DNA of 64,000 nucleotides from Pomphorhynchus laevis (Eukaryota > Acanthocephala > Palaeacanthocephala > Echinorhynchida > Pomphorhynchidae). The notes beneath the pieces were generated by a model. The model did not search any database, was not told the DNA's origin, and worked only from the letters and a program-made list of their open reading frames with translations. Positions 56,053-64,000 of the stretch are shown here, in pieces. Position numbers and translations under genes: made by a program. Location of the stretch: assembly GCA_012934845.2 (NCBI GenBank), contig WNNJ02000927.1:62001-126000 (forward strand), in the 5' to 3' direction. The number at the start of each line of letters is the position of its first letter. The first letter of the stretch is position 1.

Positions 56053-57929
56053 AAAATTTTATTTATCTTTATTTTTATTTATTTGAACTGTATATTGATT
56101 GTTTAGATGTTGATCATTTAAGTTATTATATAACGAATTGTAAATTTTATTTTTGTCGTTGTTATTATTTAATCTATATTTATACCCTTTTGATAGCAGC
56201 TTTCTTAATTCACAATTTTCAATTAATTCTAGATTATGGGTACATATATGTTCATTTATTTTAATTAAGCAAATTAATATTTTTTCAAATGTAAAAGTTT
56301 GAAATTAATATTTTTGGTGTCTTATGGAAGTGCCGTTGCCTTTAATTTCAACTTTTATGTGTTTAAATTATACGCAAATTAATTGTTATTCATTTTAAAA
56401 TGTGTATCCAGTTATTTTAAATTAACATGTACATGTAATTGTTATTGCTTCTCAATTTTAAATAAGAGAAAAATAATATTTATTAGTGTTTTAATTTTAA
56501 ATTTAACTGTGTTACTTTAAGGTGATATTTCAGATTAACTGCAAAAAAATCGGGTGATCAAATAATGCTTAAAAGCTTTCCGGGGCGTAGTGCTGTTATT
56601 TATAGGCACAACTAAATCGAAGGTTGACATTCTTCCACTCTCTCTAACATGCGATAAAATTTTCTGTAGTTTATTCTTATCGCAAATCAGATAAGCGGAG
56701 GCGAGTAATCGGATAAACAATATGCGCATAGTGTTGGTGGTTATTGTTTTCTCTGTTATGCTGCATAGTTACATCAACTGCCGAAGATTTTCAACGGGTG
56801 ATCTTCGCTTAAGATTTTTACAACAAGGCCGCAGCGATTTTTGTGTTCGTAAAATATCGTCTGATTGATGCCAGTTAAACAAGCAATTACGACGGAATGC
56901 CGAAAACACGTGTACATTTCAAATTCAAATACAGATTACTTGGATTTAGTAACCGATTAGTTAAATTTAGTAACCAATTAAATATTTGATATTTTATTAC
57001 CCGCAGAAGAATATCCGATATACTTTATTAAACGAGAATCATGTAAATCAAAAGACAGACTACTCTAACTTGGGATAATGCACTGGATAAGATTTGACGT
57101 ATTTCAACTGAGCAAACGATATTTGGGCTAGCATTTAATTGTACAACGAAATTGCTATCATTAAAGGTTCTAAACATATGCTAAATTGCTCTACGATCGA
57201 TTGAACAATGACTAGTAATGAATCAGTATTTACAAGACTGTCTTAATATGCGTATCTCCGAACAAAGTTTGGCAGTTGATCTCAATGGACCAAAATAAAT
57301 TGCTTGAGTTATCGACGTTTCAGTATTTAGGGTTTTCGTTTATCACAATCTAAGGGTTATAATCAGTTCAGTTTTGTAGATAAAATTTAAAGCTAGTCTA
57401 TTCGTTAGCTATTCGTAGTTTACCTCATGTTCTTACATGTTAAAATAAATCCCTTGATTTATTTATGTAATAAGGCTGTATGATGACGTTTTCTTTATTA
57501 AATGTGACATTACACATTCTACTGGAATTATATTTTTAGGAAGGTTACATTATTCTTATTGTGATCATAATTCCTGTACCTGATAAATTTAGGGTTTCCG
57601 AACGTAAATTGTGATTATTGCAGAACGAGAAACCACCGGTAGTATTCTAAGTTTAATTCTCCACAAATCCATAATCTCCCCAAGCACTGGCATGCATCAC
57701 CGTGTTATGCGATTAAGCATAAAATACCAAATTTTACTACAGTTTTATTACCAGTAACTCATTATCTCTTCATTACTGCAATTTTTATTTTGGCATTAAG
57801 ATTATTATAACAAAAATGTGCAAACTCTTTGTCTATCTAATTGTAAACTTGTCATATTGATATATACATATTACAAATTTTAATTTGTATAAATTTGAAA
57901 TACATTTAGATGCAAACACAAGCAATTAC
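56053..57929. other. No gene recognised
   Basis: A+T-rich. The minus-strand frame 56535-56729 (RMSTFDLVVPINNSTTPRKA) is unusually protein-like and ends at a pyrimidine-AG acceptor-like site, but I cannot assign it. Confidence 0.35.
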
Positions 57930-57996
57930 CTCATCAGATTGTTCCAGTTCCTGTAATTCAACCAGAAGTGTGCTATTTTCAAGAAATAGACGTCTA
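57930..57996 (-). CDS. Candidate coiled-coil exon (perhaps host gene 1 upstream)
   Basis: Minus strand: acceptor CTGTCATGATGTAG at 57997 (or three bases further in) and donor GATGAG|GTAATT at 57930, the same donor type as the exons at 15634 and 21459. One frame gives RRLFLENSTLLVELQELEQS then DE, with leucines at coiled-coil spacing; a second frame is also open. A coiled-coil protein with a tail anchor would be sensible, but phase does not link it directly to the 30078 exon, so at least one exon would be missing between them. Confidence 0.35.
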
Positions 57997-58109
57997 CTAC
58001 ATCATGACAGACAAAGGGTATATCATTTATGATTTTTGTGGTAAAGCTACAAGGTGTAGCTTTATATATATTCTAATTAAATTAAATTAATAAAAGCGGA
58101 AAAATATAC

Positions 58110-59830
58110 TTTTTTATTTAATTTGTGCAAACGTTTCGAGCTTATGCTCCTCTTAAGTGCAAATTTTAACAATTCTGTACAGTTGTTAACTATATAATTA
58201 GTTGCCCTATCTAGAATTTTTCTTTCGCTTTTCTTTTAGCTGTGTATGGAATCGGGCCGTCAATAATGACAGTTTTTATTATATGGTCGACATGTGATAT
58301 TACATTCGATACGGTCCCATCAGAACTTTCGCGTTTCTGTCGTATGTCTTGTTTTCCGATTATTTGCTGTAATATGGTAATTAGTACTTGTTTGACCTAC
58401 GTATTGTGCCTTGCACGTAATGTAGCTGTTCAGATATACTACATTCTTTGATTTACAATTATAATTCCCTCGCACATGGAATTCAATGCTTGTTGTAATG
58501 CTGGTAAATCGATTTGTTGATACCATATCTTGACATTTAGCACATATTTTGTCATCACAATTTGTACTTTTAATATTATTATCACAGGAAAGTCGCTTAT
58601 TTCTTGGTAAATGTCCAATATTTTCGCAATTACTGAACTTAACACGTGGATATATGATTTGTGTTTGAATATTTCTGGAAAGTAATTTATATAATTCGGA
58701 GAAATTTTTTGTAATATCCCAAACACCGGATTAAAACAAGTACTACATTGAAACAATTTGTTGGCTTTTACATTTCATTATTTTGATGATCGAGCAGTTC
58801 ATTTCGCGGCACATTTCGTACTTTATTAAATTAAAGACAATTTGTCTGCAGGTGTATCTGAGTTTTAAGAACTGATTCTGCAATTATGTGAGACAATGTT
58901 CAAATCAGACTGGATGGAAAATATTTTACGTATTCGCCTAGCTTCATTGTGAATTATCATTTGCTTGATTCGTGTATGATCGTCACTGGTGGCATGTATG
59001 TATGATTTTGTACCAGATAATTAGGAATAGCATTTTGCTTCCCATGAAAAAATGTAAAAGGCAACAAATTGTTTCAATGTATTACTCCGTTTTAATCCAA
59101 AGTTTGGGAAATTACAAAATAATTTCTACGAATTATGCAAGTTATTTCCAAGTGAAATTCAGACACAAATCATATATCCACGTTTTAGGTTCAGTAATTA
59201 CGAAAATATTGGACATTTACTAAGAAATAAACGACTTTACTGTGATAATAATATTAAAAGCACAAAACGTGGTGACAAAAATGTACCAGACCATATAATG
59301 AAAACTTTCATTATTGACGGTTCGATTCCAGAAAGAAAAGCAAAAGAAAAATTCTGGAAAGTGTAACTAGTAGCTGACCTAGCCCTTAACATTTACGATC
59401 ACCCTTTTATATAAATGTAATAGGAATGTTGGAGTCAGTTGTATGATTCTTATTAGAGCGTCTTGAAATAACCCCGTATTTAGCTCTCCATGTAACCATT
59501 TTGCCATTCGTTCAGTTGATGTCCCTATGTTGTTTATGATTGATCGCCCGGGACAAGGGGATTTGTTTGTATGTATCTTAGGGAGAAGATACATACTCCC
59601 AGGTTGAGGATTACTTACAACGATTTTATTGGCAATCTTTTTCTCAAAGTTAGATTGAATTACTTTATTGACCTCTTTAACAATTATTTCGTGGTCTTCA
59701 AGTGTAATTGGTTCGTATGTATCCGTTTCTAGTTGTCTTTGGCCTTCTTCGACGTATGTCTGTTTGTCCAAACGACAATTTTGTCTGCTTGTTTGAATTG
59801 TTGGTCATGGTAGACCAACAATTAAATGCC
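58110..59830 (-). mobile_element. Penelope-like element, family C, RT and GIY-YIG parts with internal inversion
   Basis: Minus strand. The RT start is DKQTYVEEGQRQLETDTYEP, QPGSMYLLPKIHTNKSPCPG, RSIINNIGTSTERMAKWLHG (59771-59460), the N-terminal and finger region of Penelope RT. Downstream at 58756-58320 are the pre-endonuclease region (SYIHVLSSVIAKILDIYQEI) and a GIY-YIG endonuclease: KSKNVVYLNSYITCKAQYVG then QTSTNYH. The plus strand at 58972-59370 carries the same 3' region in reverse (SYIHVLGSVITKILDIY, IIDGSIPERKAKEKF; compare VIIDGPIPYTAKRKAKEKF on the minus strand near 58230), so part of a second copy is inverted between RT and endonuclease. Broken in several places. Confidence 0.7.
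58125..58160 (-). ncRNA. Relict hammerhead-like motif at a Penelope 3' end
   Basis: The minus strand reads GCACTTAAGAGGAGCATAAG then CTCGAAACGTTTGC. GCA/UGC can form stem I, GAGC-AUAA-GCUC forms stem II, then GAAAC-GUU with the two-base stem III seen in Penelope hammerheads. The core CUUAAGA lacks the invariant G5 of CUGANGA, so it is probably inactive. It sits 3' of the GIY-YIG region, where this family of ribozymes is known to lie. Confidence 0.45.
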
Positions 59831-59964
59831 GAGCACATATATCACTTGCCGTGAATATATGTGCCGAAATCGGGTTATTTACATTTCTCTCTGTTAGTTG
59901 CATTGAACAATTTGATTTTCATTGCTATTTTTTGTGCTAATCATAACTGTAAATTTTTGTAGAT

Positions 59965-60005
59965 GCACTGAATAAGGACAGTTAGCCCGAAAGCTTTACA
60001 AGAAA
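59965..60005 (+). other. Second hammerhead-like word near the Penelope relic
   Basis: CACTGAATAAGGACAGTTAG then CCCGAAAGCTTTAC on the plus strand resembles the CUGANGA...GCCC-GAAA-GCUUU end motif of Penelope-like elements but has a changed core (CUGAAUA). Orientation is opposite to the RT at 59771. Confidence 0.3.
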
Positions 60006-60463
60006 TTGCTCTTGGTCTTCATTTCCTGTTTCTTTTCTACTTACGACAATTATTACTCATGTATCATTCAATGGATGATCCAGAACAGTGTCAGTTTTCC
60101 ATAAATCAACTGGATATATATATTTACTACTATCTATATATACATATATTTATGGTTATGGTTTACACCGTCAAGTAAAGCAAAGATGTGCTTTGTATAT
60201 ATATGAAACTAGTAACAAAGAAATTGTATTTTATTTTCTTTCACCCACCAGTTATTCAATTTGCTATATAAAACTAAATAAAAAAACGAAATATTAAAAA
60301 AAAATTTCACTGCGCAAAAAATTAAAATTATTTCAACTGTTCAATTAATTATCATTTAAATCTTTGCTTTGTTTGCCGGTGTAAATCGAAAACAAATATT
60401 CAAATGTACTTCACTGAGGTTCCTAGCAATGGTGTAATTCTGTCCGTGTAATTCTGTTCACAG

Positions 60464-60602
60464 TTAATTCTGTCCATTAATATGGGGTGTCACTGGTGCC
60501 ACGGGAACCATATCCAATATATGTTTAACCGCCATAGCAAGGAAAATGGCATTTAAGCGAAAGTGGGAATATGTATCAGCTATTACATGGCTACGTACAA
60601 AA
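60464..60602 (+). CDS. First coding exon of host gene 2
   Basis: Acceptor CTGTTCACAG at 60463 and a perfect donor ACAAAA|GTAAGTAT at 60602. ATG at 60546 has a strong context (GGAAAATGG) and gives MAFKRKWEYVSAITWLRTK, ending on a full codon; the next exon starts on a full codon. Bases 60464-60545 would be 5' UTR: the frame holds a stop at the exon start. The N-terminus is basic with no signal peptide. Not recognised. Confidence 0.5.
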
Positions 60603-60700
60603 GTAAGTATCATATTGGCGAAGATGTGTTCAGCCGATCTGAGGAATCATCGGACAAATAGCCGAGATTTTAAACAGAACACGTCTTAAAGAATTCAAAA

Positions 60701-60891
60701 TTCATTATTCTTTTGAAAAGATTATTATTTAAATTAATTTTATTCTAATTAAGGCCCATTTGCTGAAACCTATGCCAATGTAATAAATTAATTACATTGT
60801 TAATTAATTCATTATTCTTTTGAAAAGATTATTATTTAAATTAATTTTATTCTAATTAAGGCCCATTTGCTGAAACCTATGCCAATGTAAT
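60701..60891. repeat. Tandem duplication, period 107 bp, in intron of host gene 2
   Basis: 'ttcattattcttttgaaaag' and 'gcccatttgctgaaacctat' occur at 60701-60784 and again, identical, at 60808-60891. Just after, 'gcaaactaaaattatatata' recurs at 60923 and 61039, with its complement 'taattttagtttgc' between. Confidence 0.7.
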
Positions 60892-61284
60892 ATACATTAA
60901 AAAATATTAAAAAAATTATATAGCAAACTAAAATTATATATAATATAAATTCTCTGTCTTTTAAAAAACGAAACGTAATTTTAGTTTGCTTTATTATATA
61001 TAGTTTGATTAACATTATAAATTACAATTTATATAGCAAACTAAAATTATATATAATATGGATTATCTGTCTTTTAAAATACGAATTTATTAAATTTATC
61101 AAATATAAAATCTATCAAATTTATCCTTAAATTTGAGACAAAACAACTCACTAAAATTCAAAGATAATATTTATCAAATGTTTTAATAATTTTATTAATA
61201 TTATATATAATATTATATCTCAGATGATGATACCATTCCGCGTGAATTTTTAGTAATCATATGAGTCCGACGCGAAAGAATGGT

Positions 61285-61369
61285 GAATGCCGTTTTGTCA
61301 TCACTATGACTCATCAGTGCCGGTTCCCTCCCATTGCTGGATGCAGAGGAGGACTAGCAGACGGCAATC
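61285..61369 (-). ncRNA. Hammerhead ribozyme, diverged unit A, probably inactive
   Basis: CUGAUGA core, stem II GUCAU-AGUG-AUGAC, stem I UGCUAG/CCGGCA and GUC are all present. The GAAA strand reads AAAA (G12 lost). Stem III UGCCGU/ACGGCA is well paired. Confidence 0.65.
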
Positions 61370-61582
61370 AACGAATGAATCAAGTGTATGATGTACTAGA
61401 AAATCTCTAGTATCATCTAGTGTGCTAAATTAGCACTACAACTTCACCAAATTGGATCATTAGCAAAAGCACTAGCAAATGCCAGCGTAAGGTATCTTAA
61501 TATAGGCTTACTTCTATTTCTCAAATGATGATATCATTCCGCGTGAATTTTTAGTAATATGAGCCCGACGCGAAAGAATGAC

Positions 61583-61667
61583 GAATGCTGTTTCGTCATC
61601 ACTATGACTCATCAGTGCCAGTTCCCTATCACTGTTGAATGCAGAGGAGGACTAGCAGACGGCAATC
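61583..61667 (-). ncRNA. Hammerhead ribozyme, diverged unit B
   Basis: Full core (CUGAUGA, GAAA, GUC), stem II GUCAU-AGUG-AUGAC as in unit A, stem I UGCUAG/CUGGCA with one G-U pair and one mismatch. Stem III has a single C-A mismatch (UGCCGU/ACAGCA). Might still cut, weakly. Confidence 0.65.
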
Positions 61668-62035
61668 AACAAATGATCAAGTACATGATGTACTAGAAAA
61701 TCTCTAGTAAAATCATCTATAATATTATATATAATACTTATATGTATTTAACTTCTTAATCATTGTAGAAAGTGTATATTTCAATTTAAGTTTTGTAACA
61801 AATAATAGCGTTTACAGTTTAAAGTCTATATTTTCGAGATTAAATTTTTTTGCTGATTGCTGATTTTTTTGCATTTTCCCCAAGAAAATTATCTTTGATC
61901 ATTTAAGGGGCAAATGGTAAGGCGTTTAATGAAAAGAAATATGTCTCCACATAAAAAACATGCCCGATGTTCCAGATTGGTAACAGCAATGCCGGTTGCT
62001 TTCGTTATAAAATCTATAACTGGTTTGGTGTTTAG

Positions 62036-62375
62036 GTGAATATTGTAGGATGTCAAAAGTACATTGATAGCAGGGGTTCGATCAGCATAGTACCACGACC
62101 TTTTCCAAATAAATTAACTATGATAAATATCAATAATGGTCATTTACACACGGTGATGGTAGAGTCTCTTCGCATTATACCTAGATTTTTGCGTCTGAAC
62201 TCGTCCTACAAACTATTTTCAGAGAGGGACTATGATTTGGTTTATGGTTGTCATCCTGTAAATTTTGATGGTAATTGTCACAAAGCATTGCCGATATTTT
62301 TCATTGTGACGAATTTCATTGTAGCTGACGGAGAGTGGAGCAGCAGCTCCAATGGAACTTTTCAATCAGACAAAG
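62036..62375 (+). CDS. Second coding exon of host gene 2
   Basis: Acceptor GGTTTGGTGTTTAG at 62035 and donor CAAAG|GTATTG at 62375. 340 nt, open throughout: VNIVGCQKYIDSRGSISIVP, RPFPNKLTMININNGHLHTV, MVESLRIIPRFLRLN, ERDYDLVYGCHPVNFDGNCH, FFIVTNFIVADGEWSSSSNG. Balanced amino-acid use, unlike chance A+T ORFs, and phases agree with both neighbours (0 in, 1 out). The first codon is GTG, read as Val inside the protein. The mixed alpha/beta-looking sequence ends in a serine-rich region. I do not recognise the domain. Confidence 0.6.
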
Positions 62376-62522
62376 GTATTGCCCATTAATTATTCAAACT
62401 AATAATTGATTAACACAATTTCCGCTCTTTATAGCATAAGTTATTTTTCAACACTATGCTTGAAAAATAAAATAATTAAAAAATAATAAATACAATAATA
62501 TAAAATTTTTTTATTTGCCTAG

Positions 62523-62588
62523 AAAACATATTTGAAACTGACGATGAACATAGTAGCTCAAATGGAAATGGTTCATCAGCACTAAAAG
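62523..62588 (+). CDS. Third coding exon of host gene 2
   Basis: Acceptor TTTTTTTATTTGCCTAG and donor CTAAAAG|GTATTT enclose 66 nt, a multiple of three, phase 1 at both ends: E-NIFETDDEHSSSNGNGSSAL-K. The sequence repeats the acidic and Ser/Gly/Asn character of the end of the preceding exon (SSSSNG and SSSNGNGSS), so it is probably a flexible, possibly skippable linker exon. The gene continues past this exon; I see no further exon before the window ends. Confidence 0.55.
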
Positions 62589-64000
62589 GTATTTGTTTAC
62601 CAGACCTAAAATTTTCAATAAATGTGTTTTTTATGTTGGGTTTAAACTTATTATTGTTTGAGCAGTGATTTCGAATAATTAAAATTTACCGATGAAGCGA
62701 TCATATTGGCATTCAGTGGATAACATCGGTACGACAAGATAATTGAAATATGATTTTTATAACTGGCGTTAAAAAGTAAATGCCTTTTGAGAAACATGTG
62801 TCAACGTTAATTAATAATTTGCCATTTCAAATAGACTTATTTGAATGCACATTATCTGTCAATTAGTTAGCACCTTCTTTATTGATGATTCAAATAAATT
62901 TCTTGTTTTTGTGCAAAGTTAAAGACAATATGCAGTTTTTACTTGATTTTGACGTTACATTCACTACTCGGTGAACATTGTCGTAAAAATTACTAATGAT
63001 GTTCTCTTCATTGTGAACAAAACGTCAAATTTAGTAAACTGCAGATTGTCTTTTATTTCCGTTTTATGTTTGTATTTAATCCTGCTAGCTGGAAAGGTGT
63101 TTACTTTATTTGACAAATTAAGTAAACATAAACAAACTACATGTAAAAATATAAAACATGCACGTAAATAATAAACGGGTCAGCACGTGTGATGTTACTA
63201 CCACCTATATTATCAGACAGGAAATAAACAAAATATTAATTACAAGTGTTTCATGCGTTTTTATTTTACTCCATGATATAATCATCGAAATTATTGAATT
63301 TTAACTTGATTGTTCATTATTTCTTCCAATTTACATGTAAACCAACATAAAATCAACTCAACGTGGAACCAGCGGCGCAAACGAGACAGTTGTTCGCAAG
63401 ATGTTCACATGCTATAGTAAATGCACATTTTATGAATCCTTTAGATACATAAGCTACGTGTTCTGCCTCCGTGATCCATTACCGAAGAGACTTTCTCTCC
63501 TTTGATTATTTTTAGATTTGTAAATATGATCAGACAGTTTTTGAATTTTTAGAACAATAGTGTTGATTATCACAAAAACCCTACATTTCATGTTGGTAAG
63601 CTTTATAAAACAGTTCAATTTGTCCTGCAGATGATTATATTTTAGGGTAAATGCCAAACATTCGATTCTCCATTTCCATATTTATATTTACAATTTTTGG
63701 ATTTTAGTTTATAGTTCTTCTTGTGGAAATTCAAAATTCTCCTTCCACCCTAAACTTTTCCTATATTAGCAGTTTTCTGACTTTTTCTAATGGAACATGT
63801 ATTTTTTAATTTATTAATATTATTAGTGACTTTTAACAACAACACGATCGTAGCATAATGCACCATAATTTCAGGCGACCTCACTGTATCGCTAAAGTCA
63901 TTTAATTATTATGAAATTTACAATAAAATCACTGTATAAAAAATTAATACTTGATACAAAAATTATATAAAAATAATTTAATATTAATTAATACAAAAAT
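62589..64000. other. Probable intron of host gene 2; nothing recognised
   Basis: A+T-rich, short frames only. Confidence 0.4.

Larger units (their letters stand above)
61220..61740 (-). repeat. Diverged retrozyme-like repeats, two units of about 301 bp
   Basis: ATGATGATACCATTCCGCGT (61224) and ATGATGATATCATTCCGCGT (61525) open two units co-linear with the array at 22 kb (CCGCGT, hammerhead, TACTAGAAAATCTCTAGTA hairpin, GCTAAATTAGCACTAC, TTGGATCATTAGCAAAAGCA). The second unit stops after the hairpin. Divergence from the 22-kb units is large, but paired stems are kept. It lies in an intron of host gene 2, opposite to the gene's direction. Confidence 0.75.

Noticed and set aside
59300-59345. 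tRNA-like GGTTCGATTCC
   Set aside because: No acceptor stem or anticodon arm can be drawn around it, and the stretch belongs to the inverted Penelope piece (IIDGSIPERKAKEKF).
60475-60602. Ion-channel-like transmembrane start in the first exon of host gene 2 (GVTGATGTISNICLTAIARK)
   Set aside because: The frame has a stop right at the exon's beginning, and the resemblance to an SK-channel helix is loose. The ATG at 60546 is the simpler start.

Overview
The window is A+T-rich (by eye about 70%, not counted) and eukaryotic. It has GT-AG introns, very long gene-poor stretches, and many layers of retroelement debris. No bacterial signals, rRNA or convincing tRNA were seen. The elements present (CR1/L2- and jockey-like LINEs, LINEs with a restriction-like endonuclease, several Penelope-like elements) point to an invertebrate animal; I cannot place it more closely.

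Host content is thin. A minus-strand gene runs through much of the window: small exons at 30.08, 21.46, 15.63 and 5.70 kb (perhaps also 57.93 kb and a 27-nt microexon at 16.02 kb) join in one phase to give a protein of about 126 residues ending in a membrane anchor. A plus-strand gene enters near 60.5 kb (exons at 60.5, 62.0 and 62.5 kb) and leaves the window unfinished. I do not recognise either protein.

The most striking system is an array of about 310-320 bp repeats at 21.98-22.94 kb, resuming at 27.34 kb after a LINE insertion. Each unit carries, on the minus strand, a complete or nearly complete hammerhead ribozyme: CUGAUGA core, GAAA, GUC cleavage site and three paired stems. This is the build of an animal retrozyme/ribozyme satellite. 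A diverged two-unit relative lies at 61.2-61.7 kb. The inserted CR1/L2-type LINE (22.94-27.34 kb) has a whole 969-residue endonuclease-RT ORF2 and an ORF1 broken only at a C8 tract.

Layout: 0-5 kb, a ribozyme-sized tandem dimer and a Penelope-end palindrome; 7.9-15.1 kb, a LINE scrap and two opposed copies of an RLE-LINE; 15-22 kb, host intron with fold-back elements; 22-27.5 kb, ribozyme array plus LINE; 28-31 kb, intron; 31.7-52.6 kb, a pile of jockey-like LINEs, RLE pieces and Penelope-like elements inserted in one another; 53.9-56.0 kb, a 703-codon ORF joining an RLE-LINE tail to a hormone-sensitive-lipase-like segment; 58-60 kb, a Penelope relic with GIY-YIG endonuclease; 60.5-64 kb, the second host gene and the old ribozyme repeats.

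A recurring theme is hammerhead-like words (CUGAAGA...GCGAAAUAUC and relatives) inside several fold-back families and beside the Penelope-like copies, next to the fully formed ribozymes of the retrozyme array. This suggests, but does not prove, that Penelope-type RT and small ribozyme RNAs have been active together in this genome.
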